This document shows, in pieces, positions 47,701 through 60,400 of a stretch of DNA of 64,000 nt. Below the pieces are notes generated by a model, which was given only the letters and a program-made list of their open reading frames with translations, made no database searches and was not told where the DNA came from. This stretch comes from Cordia subcordata (Eukaryota; Streptophyta; Magnoliopsida; Boraginales; Cordiaceae). The translations under genes were made by a program, and so were the position numbers. The stretch's first letter is position 1. Each line of letters starts with the position of its first letter. The stretch lies in the NCBI GenBank assembly GCA_028554755.1, contig JAPTOF010000011.1:6414501-6478500 (forward strand), read 5' to 3'.

Positions 47701-50700
47701 TACTTGTGCACCTTTTTGTTTATAATATGCCTAAATCAAGTACGTAGTCCATAGAACTTATCAAATTAATGTTTCTTAGAAATCCTCAAAGATTGATTCG
47801 CCCACCCCACTTTTCTGATGCTGATTCTGTGAAGAGCTACCAAAAACTCACAAGATTTACTGTGGGTGGATTACTAGTTTATATGTATGTATCTGTAAAT
47901 GTGCTAAATCTAGAGGGATGATGTTAGAGCTTGACCCATCAGTTCTCCAATATTTGGAGAGGTTGACATGTGAACTCTCCAAATAGAGGATAGCTTGACA
48001 AGTTAGCCCAATTAATGATTTATTATGTTTGTTAAATATAATTTATGTTTATTTTTTATCACTATTAAGTACATTATATGTCTCATTGAATGTGTAAGAT
48101 ATAGTTTTTTACCAATTCAATGTATTATTATATTTGAGTACTAAATTGATTTATTATTAGTAAATGACAAAACATGAATCTTCAAATTGACCATGTATTG
48201 ACCACATATATTGCAATTAGAGCTGATGCATGTATGCACCTGTGTAGGTATATGTAACATAAAAGTTTCACATGAGATTCATGCATATTTCTGGGAGCCT
48301 TGCAATGTGTGAAAGTGATCAAAGACCATTATTACTATGGCACCATATGTATGAATTTGGATAAAAATAATTTCCACACCAACTTTTTATTATTATAATT
48401 GTTGTTGTTTTTTAAAACTGTAGGTTCAACACTTTACTTTTGAGAATTTGTGTTCTTTTAAAGGAGCATATTCTTTCTAATATCCATATTCTGAAAGTTC
48501 ATATTAAGTTCATATTATACCATCTTGTTTTGTTCATCTTGAAACAGCAACAACAATAACAACAAAATAATATTGTAATATTAATCATCATCTCGTTATG
48601 AATAATGATAAGAAGAAGAACAAGAAGATTAACAATAATAATAAGAACAATAAGAATAACAACAACAATAACAATAATAAAAACAACAACAATAACAGCA
48701 AAGCACTAAAATAATATTGTAGTATTAATCGTCATCTTATTAACATTTTTTTTGGAGAAAATACGTGACAATTGTTGTAATTAAAAGCTAAAATATAAAA
48801 ATATAATAAAAAGAAAGGATGGTAGGGTTGGTTGGCCGGTTCCGGCTTGCTCGGCCCTATTACTCCTGCCTCACAAGCTGCTTCTGGCCGACTTATTCCG
48901 TCACCCAAGATCCAAGTCAGCACCGGCAAAGACCCAATTCCTGGAAGGAATTGTGGGAGAGAGTATCCCCCTCCCTTAAAGAAATTTAATTGAGTCAGTT
49001 ATCCCATCCCCTATTAGAGAGGATGAGTTCCTAAGAAGACAAAAGAATTTCAAAAAATGATAAGAGAATGTTCATGTATTATATTCAAAACAGCCACGAA
49101 GGTAATTTCCTTAATTAGCACTAATCCCGATAAGTCTTGTAGAGATACATCCAGACATTGGGTCTGCCTCCTGATTTCTTTTCATTGATGTGGACGCATT
49201 GGTGCGTAAACTCTTAGTCTTTTGCTGTATTATCTTTCTCTCTCCTCATTTTTAGCTCAAGTGGCTGAGATTATCTCCCCAAGTGTGAGGTTTGGGATGG
49301 GTGGGGGTTTAAGAAAAACAAATAGGATGAGGAAAAAAAAAAAATGAGAAGCTTGGTCCATGTCTTCTCTTTCTTTCTTTCTTTAATAAATTCCGATGCT
49401 GTTTCGTGCTATTCGGCAAGATGTTTATCAATCTACCTTAAGTAAGAATATCCCATAGTTCTATACAATAGATATAACCTTGTCTACCAAGCTTCAATTA
49501 TGTTTTCCAGTCACATTGCCGGTATTGAGACTTTGGAAGATAATTTAAGTGCTTTCATATTGTCCTTGTAGTGCTAAGCTTTCCTTGCATTGCATCAAGA
49601 ATCAGACCATCTTATTGAATTTCTTTTGAAGTTTTTGGGGCATCATATCTCCCTTTAAGATAATGAAATGGATTCCCTTTACTAAACCAACAGAAACAAG
49701 AACGAAAAGCTAAAGAAGTAGATATGGAAAAAAACAAAGATGGTTGCAACTGTTGGATCTGATTCTTGGTTTTCTTCACTCACTTATAAGTAGTTATTTA
49801 TTCGTTGTCAAGAAACACTCAAGTCTCAGCTCATCTCTTAAACTTTTTCCAAACACAGAATGATCTTAAAGAACTCTGGTCACTTTTAAACCTGCTGCTT
49901 CCACAAGTATTTGATGATAGAAAAGCATTTCATGATTGGTTCTCACAACCCTTTCAAAAGGAAGGTCCTACACATAATGTTGAGGATGATTGGCTGGAGA
50001 CTGAGAAGAAGGTTGTCATTATTCACAGACTCCACCAAATTCTGGAGCCTTTCATGCTCAGGCGTCTTGTTGAAGATGTTGAAGGTTCACTTCCTCCAAA
50101 GGTATGATCCATGCATCTTGGAATCTCAAATGCTTTACTGTTGGATTATTCTGACTGCAAATTTCATTGCAGGTTTCCATTGTTTTAAGATGTAGAATGT
50201 CTGCTATTCAGAGTGCCATCTATGATTGGATAAAGTCAACTGGTACTCTTCGGGCCGATCCTGAAGAGGAAGAGCGGAGGACTCGAAAGAATCCAACTTA
50301 CCAGCCTAAAACATATAAAACTCTGAATAATAGATGCATGGAGCTACGTAAAGCTTGCAATCATCCATTGCTTAATTATCCATGTTTCAGTGACTTGTCA
50401 AAGGATTTTCTTGTTAGATCCTGCGGGAAACTCTGGGTTCTGGATAGGATCTTAATAAAATTACTCAGAACAGGACACAGGGTGCTGCTTTTTAGTACCA
50501 TGACAAAACTCCTAGACATTCTGGAGGAATATTTAGAATGGAGGCAACTTGTGTACAGAAGGATTGATGGCACAACTAGCTTGGAAGACCGTGAATCAGC
50601 TATCATGGACTTTAATAGCCCAGATACTGATTGCTTTATCTTCTTACTCAGCATTCGTGCTGCTGGACGGGGATTGAACCTACAGTCTGCTGACACGGTC

Positions 50701-53700
50701 ATCATATATGATCCTGATCCTAACCCAAAAAATGAGGAACAGGCAGTTGCTAGAGCTCATCGAATTGGCCAGAACAGAGAAGTGAAAGTAATTTACATGG
50801 AGGCAGTAGTTGACAAAATCTCAACCCATCAGAAAGAGGATGAATTCCAGGGTGGAGGTGTAGTGGATTCTGATGATGACCTTGCTGGTAAGGACCAGTA
50901 CATGGGATCTATTGAGAGCGTAATTCGGAAAACCATACAACAGCACAAAATTGACATGGCTAATGAAGTTATAAATGCTGGGCGATTTGATCAGAGGACT
51001 ACCCATGAGGAGAGACGTTTGACCTTAGAGTCTCTTTTGCATGAAGAGAGATACCAAGAAACAGTTCATGATGTTCCTTCTCTTCAGCAGATCAATTGCA
51101 TGATAGCTAGGAGTGAAGAAGAGGTGAAGCTTTTTGATCAAATGGATGAAGAGCTGGAATGGACTGAGGAGATGACTAGATATGATCAAGTTCCTCAGTG
51201 GCTTCGTTCTAGTACTAAAGAAGTGAATGCCACTATTGCTAAGTTGTCCAAAAGATCATCAAAGAATACTGTACTAGAAAGAAGTTATGGTATGGACTCC
51301 AATGAATTAGCTTTTGAAGCTGAGAAAAGAAGGGGCCGACCTAAGGGGAGAAAGATTCCTATCTACACAGAATTGGATGATGAGGATGTAGAGTTTTCTG
51401 AAGCTAGTTCTCTGAAAAGGAATGGACATGGTGAAGAGGGAGAAACTAATGAGTTTGAAAAGGATGAAATTAGTGGTACAATTTGTTCACCACCACTTAA
51501 AAAAGTCGAATCAGAGGAGGGTCGTGCAATGTCTGGTGAGGCTCTGGACTCGCCTTGTGCTTCAGAAAGTGCCAAAAACAATAGTGTGGTTGAAGAATCA
51601 GGTCCATTGGGATCATCTTTAGTTAATCAAAGATTGTCAATGTTGTTGTCACCTTCCGTGTCTTCTCAGAAATTTGGTTCATTCTCTGTTTTGTATGCTA
51701 AGCCAGGTTCTCATTCAAAAAAGATGGTAAGTTAATATGTTTCACTTGGTCTTTAGTTTGATCTCCATCACTCAGAATATTGGTAAATGAGAAAAGCTTT
51801 TCTCTTCAACTTCTTTCCAGTCAGATGAATTAGGAGAAGGGGAAATGGCTGTATCTGGAAATTCTCAGATGGAGGTGCAGCAATCTGGTAGTTGGATTCA
51901 AGATCATGATGAAGGTGAAGACGAACAGGTATTACAGAATAAGATAAAACGTAAGCGTAGCATACGAGTTAGGCCACGACATACCGCAGAGAAGCCTGAA
52001 GAGAAATTCAACGACCGGCGATCTTACCACCATGGGGGTTCTCAGTTTCCATTTCAAGCGGATCATAAATATGATTCACAAAATAGGAATTATCGTGGAC
52101 ATAAAGCACTTGCAGAGCCTAGCGCTTTAAATACTGATAATATGGGTTCAGCGTTGAAGACTATACGTGATTTGCCTTCAAAGAGAGTTTCAACAACAGC
52201 AAAGTTCCACCGTCCCCTTAAATCTGGCAGAGGGAGTGGCATTTCTTCTCCAAATGATGCTTCTGAACATTCAAGAGATAACTGGGAAGCTAAAGTGATG
52301 AATGGTAGTGGCACTTCTGGTCAAGCCAAAAAGATGCCCGAGGTAATCCAGAGAAAGGTATGTCATGTTCAATCACGCATTTTTTCTTTGCAATGGTCAT
52401 AAGTAAGGTACCTCTTTCTATCCTCTCATTCGTAGTTCATCAGTAAACTAGTTGTATTTCTCACATGTAATTAGTGCGCAGCCCTTTAGCTTGCCAATTT
52501 GTTCCTGAAGCTTACCATCAAACAAATTGGTTTTCGTTTTCAACTTTTACAATGTGTTTTTAGTTAGTTACTCTTGCTTTGAAAGAGGAGCCCCTATCTT
52601 TTGTTCAGCATGATGTTGCCTGGAAATCAGGCATGATCATGTGAATTAAGCTTCAAGCCTTGCCCATATAACCCAAATCGAAACCAAGTGTATATTATTA
52701 ACCAGTATCTTAAGCTCCCTGATTTGTTAGTAGTTTTTGATCATTATCCAGGGTAAGCCTGAAATATCTTAGTAGTGTGTGAATTGGAATGAGAATGTGG
52801 TGTGAGATGTAGTCTTTTAAGTTTTTATCTCTCGAGTTACAGGAAGAAGTCTTAGAGGAACCAAGCTTCAGATGGATGGAACTCTTGTTATATATGGTCT
52901 GCATCTCTCTCAAACACAATACACACACACACACGCATTGAGGGAAACATGCGTATGCAAAAGTTGTGGTCTTGTTGCTTTGGGATTGTAGAGAGATGAG
53001 GACGTAAACAATGGTTCGTTGCTGTACAATACTTGTATGGTGATTTATGTCAACATCTTAAATAGAAAGATGTTTTGATATCTAAACACATTGGACAAGT
53101 GGCAAGACAGATTGAGTGAGGCAGAGGTAAGATTTCTGCAAAGGATACCAGAAAAGATAAGCTTGTATTTATAATTGAGTCTACAGTCAACAAGATAGAG
53201 AACTTAATGCTAATGTCAGTTGTAGAATCAAGGTTGGGTGGGTGAAGTGGAGGAGGACATCAGAAATCTTGTGTGATCAGAAAGATACCCCTTAGTTACA
53301 AGAGATAATATAAGATAGGCATGAGACCAGTTTTTGTTGTATGGTTAGCGGTAAAGTGCCAAAAATTTAGAGATTCTTAATTGCCAAGGTGAGAATGTTG
53401 AGGTAAACGTGTGCTAATGCAGGGAAGGAGACTATCGAAACGATGTAATTAGAAAAAACATGGGGGTGGCTCCAATTGAGGAAAAGATGCGGGAGATTCA
53501 TTTGAGATGGTTTGGAAACATTAGGAGGTAAGCTGTGGAGGCTCACGAAGCAGATGACTCTCCAAGGGAATGAGGTCATTGTGAAATTCTTATTGGCAAC
53601 CCTGTCTAGTGAAATAATGCTTAGTTTGATTTGGTTCATTGCTCTACTTTGTTAGTATTGCATCTTGTTCAACCTAAATATTTCCTTTAATGTTTCAATT

Positions 53701-55562
53701 TATGCTCCTGATTTTGCATATTTGTAAGAAAAGCCTTCTACCTTTTCTGCTATTTTTGCTCTATGTTTTCATGCATCTTTTTTGCAGTGCAAGAGTGTAA
53801 TAACCAGGCTCCGGAAGAAAATATACAAAGAAGGCCAGGAAACAATACCTATGCTAACTGGTCTTTGGAAAAGAAATGAAAAATCCAGTTCTGTATGCCA
53901 GTTAGGGGATAGTCTGTTAGATTTGCAGACAATTGAACAGCGTGTTGAAAAATCATACAGTGCAGTTATTGAACTTGTTGCTGACGTGCAACTTATGTTG
54001 AAAAGTGCAGTAAAGTACTATGGTTTCTCAAGTGAGGTATGTTGGGTTCACTGCTCAAACACCAACATTTTGTTCATTTTATTCTCATCCAGTTCTGGCT
54101 GAATATGCTAATGAAGAGGCTTGGGAATGTGAGAGCACCTCAGAATTTTGCTGCCAGATGCTTTCAAATGTCTCTTTCAGAATAATTATGTATGCTGACA
54201 TCTAAGTTGTGGCTAGAAGATTAGTTTTGTAGAGCTTCCTTTTTCATTTCCGTGGTATTATTACCTTATAGTTGTTTCTGATGTACAATTTTCTTCCTAA
54301 CAGGTAGCACCGAGTCTTTTATCTTCCTACTCATGGTTATGATTACCATATACAGGCCTTAATCCTACGTTGTAAAGTGTTGACTAAAACAACAATATTT
54401 TAGTGAAATTCTCAGAAAATCCTTTTATGGTAGGACCAAGCAATCTGTCATCCCATTTTCATTAGGATGCTGACGTCTGTAGCAGTTGAGAGAGAAGTAT
54501 ATGTCTTGTGATTAAGAAACCTTTTGTTTTCCACTAGGTGCCTAAGTTTAATTATCGAATTAGTTAGGATTCTTCTCAGCATCTCTAGTTCTGATGTAGA
54601 CTGTAGGGAGAGCCATAAAGAAATGGAAAACAGACTTGCTAGAAACCAGCTTCTCATTTCTTTTGATTATCCCCTTGAACCTATTTCAACCAAATCTAAG
54701 CTAGCCTCTATTGAATATGTAAATATGGGTACCCAAGAATAATCAAAGAACGACATTAGTATTTCAGAATTTGCTTGTCTTTGTGAATGTCTTCCTTGTT
54801 GGGATGCGAGTAGTGCCATTCTCTGGGCTTCTGTGTGTCTCTATGTTTTTTTTTTTTGGCTGGATATTTATTAATGGAAATTGCATTGTGTAGGTGAAAT
54901 CTGAAGCGGAGAGAATTCTTGATCTTTTCTTTGACACCTTGAAGATAACCTTCCCAGAGATGGACTTCCAGGAAGCCAGGAATTCAATCTCCTTCTCTGT
55001 TTCAGTATCTCCCACTTCCACTGCTTCGTCTTCAAGACGGGTGCTTCCTGCCCCAACCAAGCGCTGCAAAATGATTAATGATTCGGAACCTGACCCACTT
55101 CCTTCCCAGAAGCAATGGACTCGAGAACCAGTTCGTAGTGCAGAAGACATGAAGAACAGGAACAATATGTCTCAGAAAGAGACGCAACCCAGGGAAGACA
55201 TGAAGAACAGGAACAATATGTCTCAGAAAGAGACGCAACCCGGGGAAAGAGGCCGTCATGGGATTGGCCTGCAGGATGCACAATTCGCTCACCCAGGGGA
55301 CCTTGTTATCTGCAAAAAGAAGAGGAAAGACAGGGAAAAGCCTGCAGTAAAGCCAGGGAGTACATCAGCCGGCCCTGTATCAGCCACTTGTGTCGGTCGT
55401 GCTACAAGTCCCGGGACAGCTCAAGTGACGAAGGATGTGAGATTGGGTCCGCATATGACTCAACTTCAACAGGCAAGTAGTGGTGGTAGCAGCGTTGGAT
55501 GGGCAAATCCTATAAAGAAAATGAGAGCTGGCACGGTGGAAAGGCGGCCTAGCAATTCGTGA
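38891..55562 (+). CDS. BRM: SWI/SNF chromatin-remodelling ATPase BRAHMA (14 exons)
   Basis: ATP-driven nucleosome-sliding motor of plant SWI/SNF complexes, nuclear. Exons: 38891-39025, 41933-43261, 43374-44696, 45131-45243, 46267-46354, 46491-46577, 46752-46844, 46931-47014, 47103-47306, 49859-50101, 50173-51726, 51821-52357, 53788-54036, 54894-55562. The joined frame is open for about 2,235 aa (Arabidopsis BRM 2,193). Start MQSGGG matches the family. Order: Gln/Ser-rich N-terminus; QLQ domain from F469; HSA around 760-830; ATPase with DEMGLGKT (1016-1023, Walker K1022) and DEAQ (1119-1122); helicase C with [12 protein letters not shown] (1393) and [11 protein letters not shown] (1423-1433); AT-hook-like RRGRPKGRK (1619-1627); bromodomain region from 1931; end SVGWANPIK...RRPSNS. 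The intron 3 donor is GC, not GT. The last exon holds a 17-residue tandem duplication (2097-2130). Introns 4 and 12 carry transposons. Identity is very strong; exact ends of low-complexity regions less so. Confidence 0.96.
39026..41932 (+). other. BRM intron 1
   Basis: 2.9 kb, GT-AG, non-coding. Contains T and G homopolymers (about 39401 and 40530). A cryptic 18-nt cassette at 41698-41715 has AG/GT borders, but homologous proteins join directly without it. Confidence 0.7.
44720..44771. repeat. CT then AT microsatellite at the BRM intron 3 start
   Basis: A (CT)n run of about 11 units is followed directly by (AT)n, starting some 25-30 bp inside intron 3. It is the likely cause of a long read-through frame at the end of exon 3. 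Confidence 0.9.
45398..46074. mobile_element. hAT-type MITE in BRM intron 4, 677 bp
   Basis: Terminal inverted repeats CAGGAGCGGAACTAG and (reverse complement) CAGGGGCGGAACTAAG. A perfect 8-bp target duplication, TGTATGGT, at 45390-45397 and 46075-46082. G and C homopolymers sit just inside the ends. It is AT-rich inside and non-coding. Intact duplication indicates a fairly recent insertion. Confidence 0.95.
47307..49858 (+). other. BRM intron 9
   Basis: 2.55 kb, GT-AG. Contains an AAC/AAT-rich microsatellite tract (about 48545-48720), a GC-richer island at about 48825-48960 of unknown origin, and a tRNA-head-like phrase TTTAGCTCAAGTGGCTGAG near 49252 that may be a worn SINE. No exon is needed here: the protein reads LLLTGTPLQ to NDLKELW across it. 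Confidence 0.6.
53225..53600 (+). mobile_element. LINE ORF2 C-terminal remnant in BRM intron 12
   Basis: Read across frameshifts, it gives [16 protein letters not shown] (about 53238), then RMLR*TC, then a [22 protein letters not shown] block (about 53470-53520). These match the tail of plant LINE reverse transcriptases (GWMKWR, MLRWMCG, GVAPI-EKM-E-RLRWFGH). Stops and shifts show it is a fossil. Limits are approximate. Confidence 0.82.
55143..55244 (+). repeat. 51-bp in-frame tandem duplication in BRM exon 14
   Basis: Units 55143-55193 and 55194-55244 differ at one base by eye and encode [16 protein letters not shown](R/G) twice (residues 2097-2113 and 2114-2130). Length is 17 codons, so the frame is kept. 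Arabidopsis and grapevine BRM, as recalled, have only one comparable MSQKE-type segment. Confidence 0.93.
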
Positions 55563-56060
55563 CTTATTGGGGGTCGTAGCAGGATTTGAGTTGATCTACA
55601 GTAATGTTATTTGGCTCTCTGTTCTATTCTTGTAAGGTAATGAACTCATCGTGGATAGTGGACAATCCTGAACCTTCTTGTTGCAACCAAAGCTTGAACT
55701 TAATATAGAGTTTCTGATCATATAAAGTTCTGGCGCCCTATGGTTTTTGGATTTGAATCTTGTTGTATCAAATTACATTATGAGAAAGATTTTATGGTAG
55801 TAAATTATTCATATTATTTCATTACAATAGTATGAATAGTTTATCACTATTAGATTTCTCTCATAACGTTATAATGATACAAGAAAAAGTCGGCACTTTT
55901 CTTGTGTAAATTGGTGGAGGGACTCTCTCAATTGGAAAAAGGGGTGTTCTAATCACAAAGACGCGTTGCTCATAGTTGCAGGGATGGTGGCTGTTCCAAT
56001 GCAATACCGTGCTTTGGCAGATACAACTCTCACTATCACATTAAACTAACCAACATGTTA
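55563..56060. other. 3' flank of BRM
   Basis: Presumed 3' UTR then intergenic DNA. No gene recognised. Confidence 0.4.
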
Positions 56061-56135
56061 GAGCCTGGAGGCTCCGCTTTTTTTGGGGCTTATAAGCACC
56101 AAAAGAAAAAAAGAAAAGCAGACCCAAACAGGCTC
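56061..56135. mobile_element. short Tourist-like MITE, 75 bp
   Basis: Ends GAGCCTGGAGGCTCCGCTTTT and (reverse complement) GAGCCTGTTTGGGTCTGCTTTT are inverted repeats similar to 6228-6350. Flanking triplets do not match. Confidence 0.55.
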
Positions 56136-56781
56136 TGTGTCCCATACATTTAATTTCTTTTCCGCTGATACTTTCTTCAGTTCTTCCTGCTCATCTTTCT
56201 ACTCTTAACAATACTTGTTCATCGCCATCCCTGTTAGATTATATTTATAGTATTGGGTGTTAAGGGTTCGTAGGAATTAACTCTTTTGTTAACAAGGGAA
56301 CTCACTTAGCAGAGTTCAACTATTGATTATCCGGCGGAGTTCGATTACCAAATGATAAACCCTGGGTATAATAACCCGCCCCAAGACTATTGCACCGGGT
56401 TAATTCAAGGCACTCAACTTAGTTGACAAGGGATTAGATTCAAACCAGAATTATGAGTTGTATCCATCTCTAGCTCTTATCATTGGGACATTCCTGGAAG
56501 ACAGGAATTGACTTTCAAAAAAACTAATTTTCAATAAATTCTGAAGGAAATATTTTTTAAGCTCAAATTTCTAGCTTTTGAAGAAAGCTCAACCTGAGCT
56601 TTTCAGAACTTTTTTTAAGAAATCCTTCATTTTTCTCGTTTTGGAAAGAAGTGTTAGTTACCGAAGTTGCTATCTGGTAGAAGTGTGCACGCTTAAACCT
56701 ACTCTTTGGTTAAACTAATCCAACCACTGTGTTTTACAAATGAAGTAACTTAAAACAGAACCCCAATTTGGCACAAGGGTA
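56136..56781. other. intergenic, no gene recognised
   Basis: No coding or RNA signature. A GGGTTAATTCAAGGCACTCAACTTAG-type stretch near 56397 is unexplained. Confidence 0.35.
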
Positions 56782-57105
56782 CGGACGGGTTTTTGGGGTT
56801 AGCTCACCCTCGCGGGATCGTGACCCTTTATCCCGGTCATTATAGCATGTGTGTCGCCCAAGGTGTAAAGGGCATGATAACTTGACATCATCCTCACCTT
56901 TCTTCGGCTTATCACCGGCAGTCTGTTCAGGGTTCCAAACTCTACTAAACACAAGGGTTGCGCTCGTTGCGGGACTTCACCCGACAACTTACGGCACAAG
57001 CTAACGACACCCATGCACCACCTGTATCCGAGTTCCCAAAGGCACCCCTCTCTTTTAAGAGGATTCGCAACATGTCAAGCCCTGGTAAGGTTCTTCGCTT
57101 TACAC
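56782..57105 (-). pseudogene. rrn16: nuclear copy of plastid 16S rRNA, partial (NUPT)
   Basis: The minus strand contains the conserved 3'-half landmarks of bacterial-type 16S rRNA: GAAGAACCTTACCAGGGCTT, GACATG, GGTGGTGCATGGGTGTCGTT, GTCCCGCAACGAGCGCAACC, GAACAGACTGCCGGTGATAA, GGGCGACACACATGC and CGATCCCGCGAGGGTGAGCT. The wording is plastid rather than mitochondrial. It covers about 324 bp. A short stretch following GTGTTTAGT is deleted, and many sites differ from the plastid consensus, mostly as C-to-T or G-to-A. It is a transferred, non-functional fragment downstream of BRM. Open frames in it are artefacts. Confidence 0.93.
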
Positions 57106-57416
57106 CTAGAAAGAGTTCAGAAACAACAATTCAAAATATAAATCAAGTGCAAATATTCTGCCAAGTGTCGGTTAATGTTGCTGCAATTACAAGCATCGTC
57201 TACTAATTACTGTCTAAAAAGGATCGGGGGTCGATATGAGGAACATTTTTATTCAATAATTGTCAAATATGTACATTCGATGAAACTGAGAGAGGATGGG
57301 ATTCTTCCTTTTAGCATCCCTTCCAATGAATGTTTTTTATGTGCAGTTCAAATAAATTGTAGAAGGATACAGTGCATCATTTACAGCTTCACAATTACAG
57401 CGACACAGAAAAGCTG
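57106..57416. other. 3' flank of the UBC gene
   Basis: Between the plastid fragment and the UBC stop codon. Likely includes the 3' UTR of the minus-strand gene. No other feature seen. Confidence 0.5.
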
Positions 57417-60400
57417 CTATGGATCCACCGCGCCAGCAACTGCATCATCATCAGAGTCAGACACATCTTCACTCAGCTCCTCATCACTGTCTTCTTGTTT
57501 AGCCCCCTCATCTTCTGGCTTGGCATACTTCTCACAGTATTCTGAATAATGAGCATGCCAAATGTCAAAGCAAATGCAGGATAATGAAACAGCAGTCGAG
57601 AGCTCAATAAGTTAAAGCAACAATGGGAGAGATCACACTGATGTCATTTCCGCGACAAAAATGGCCAAACTTAACTCCTATATATCCGATTACACACTCA
57701 AATTGTAACCAGCCATATCACGTGAGCCTTGCATGTGAATCTCACAAATAGCAGCTTACTGCTTATAAAACTTAGCAGAAAGCATCCTAAGAAAATAATG
57801 TGCTTGATTATCAAGAGGAATAAAACTCCAGAGAGCAGAGCTCAAAACTTTAAGAAATTAGTTGTAGATAAAAACATATTAACCTCTGCAAAGTCTTAAG
57901 ACGAAATTGCTGCAATATTAGAGAAGTAAAATAATTTATCTAGGGCAAAGTAAAACTACTGACGCCTTTCCTCTAATACAAAGGAGAGGAGAAACAACTT
58001 TACATTTCTGCGTATCTGATGGAAAAAATTAGAAAAAGCCAAAAAAAAAAAAGAAAGAAAAGAAAAGTAGTAATAATAATAAAAAATAGCACAACATTAG
58101 GCTCCTAATTGACTTACAAACTTCCTGAAAAGCCTCAAAGTTCTACTGGTAGATCTTGCCATTTACTTATTTCTGATTTATGTCAAAGACAAGCCTTTTC
58201 CTACCGAGTTCTGAAAGTTGTCTATCAGACTACTCACTCACATTTTATTGAATCAATAACTGAATGATGCCTAAAAAGAACTTAATCATTCATAAGCAGC
58301 AAGCTGAATCCTAATTTTCGTAGTTGATCCTGAACCTACAATAGACGAACAATAAAGAGATCCCAACCCTTTATTAGTATAGTTGATAACTTGCATGGTT
58401 TCAAGATAGAAAAATGCAACTTAAAAGATACAAATCAGTTCCCATTTCACCCAGAAAAGTTAAATGAGTATCCTATTTAAAATTTAGTTGCTTGTACTCC
58501 AACAAGAGCTACTACCAATAATAGCGATTTTGCTAGATGATGAACACATGGTCCTTCTCAACATCACCCAATCATCAGACAACTATTAATTATTCAACTA
58601 ATTTAACATCAGTATAAATATTTACCACGCCTCTATCAGACTACATTGCAACTCCTTTTTTTACTGTAGTCAAATCTACCCTGAAGTTATCTACATGCAT
58701 CTAAATTAATATTTGAAAACAAAGATGTTGAGTAAAAAACCAAAAAATAGTGAAAGAGGCGAGCCGATTATTGAGAAGTGCCAGAGACAACCCTGAATGT
58801 AGCAATAATAAAGCTTATAGCCATATAATGACAGAAAATTTCAATTAAGTGATGGTACACTATTCATATGGCATTCAAACAACAGAAACACCACATTTAA
58901 AGGGTTTCTATGCATCACTCCTTGACATGTAACATTTAAGCAAGATAAAAGGTTGAGAAGAGGATTAACTTGGATGGAGAAACAATGACTCAGAAGTATA
59001 AAAGATGAAGTGGGTTGTATGCTGGTTTTACTACATCTAGTTTTTGTTAACCTAAAGAGGAGCAGCCTGTCTCAAAAGAAGGTAAATAGCCAGAATGTCT
59101 GCCTTGTTCTTTGCTTTTGCAGAAATGAATATTACTTGACTGATTATAGTGCCTATCAAGACAAACAATTCGTGTAACAGTTCAGGTCCTCACCAGCAAA
59201 AAGATATCACTGCACATCCTAGCCAGCAAGGGCTTATCTTTTGGTTCCCACATTAAGCGTCATCATGGATATATATGTCTCTTTACCTTAGTATAATTAT
59301 ATTTGGCACTGATACAAATGACAGGCGAGAATATGTAAAAAATCTATCCGCACTTAGCTTCAAAACAACTGCCCATGGACATATGAAGGTTTAAGAATTA
59401 GATTACCAAACCAGTCAAATACAGAACATCTAGCCTTCGGTTAGAAAAACTGCAAATAACAATTAAATATAAGACATCTAGCCTTCAGTTATTAGAAATT
59501 TAACTAAATATGACAAGCCTATAAGCCAACTGTTACAACACATAAAGACTTCCCATATCGGAAAATCTCAAGATTTAGAATCACCATATAAAATCCTAGA
59601 CCACTCATATTGACCAATTGGTTTTTATGATAGAACCTCAGGATTCTTAACATTGTATCAGAGTTGGACTTTTGGTCCAGTTCTCACGCTACACTCATGT
59701 CCTCATATTGACCAATTGATTTTTATAATGGAACCTCAAGATTCTTAACACCAACTAATATACAAAAAACAAGCATGAGGCTTGGTTGAGGTTGCATTCC
59801 ACTTTCTTAGATCATAGTGCTCATTACATCCTATAATAATGTTATATTATCTTCACTGGTTCTTTTTCAATTTTGGTCGAAAGGGGGATCTAAATTTTTA
59901 AACTTTAAGAGCTTTCCCCTTGCCAAAGAAGCTGGAATGAGATCTTTTGGTAAATATATACACGCTTTTCGCAAATACACTGGATGACACAGAAACTGTA
60001 GGCTTTGAATCTCCCCTTATAGGCTGTAAGTTTTCACCCTTCATTCTAATAACATTTTGATATCTCACTTGGATGAGAAGTGCTAGGAGGAAAAAGATCT
60101 CTAATGATCCAAGTTGACATAGAAAAGCTAAATTCTCAATATAAACTACCGCTAAAACCTTTTACTGCTGATATTTGGTTTGCAATAATACACAGATATT
60201 ATCATCAAAAAATTTCATAATCAATCTTAACTTCTGTGGTAAGCAGAATTTCATAAAATGATGCCTTGCATCAAACATGCAAACGAGCTAATATTCCAAC
60301 CAATAATTGGAATCGGGAATCTTATTTACTCTATAACATTTAAAATTCTTATGTGTTCAATACCTTTAACTCGTTGTTCATATGCTGTGCGATCTCGCAT

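Noticed and set aside
56734..57206. Open frames on both strands over 56.7-57.2 kb
   Set aside because: They are translations of the antisense plastid 16S rRNA fragment, not proteins.
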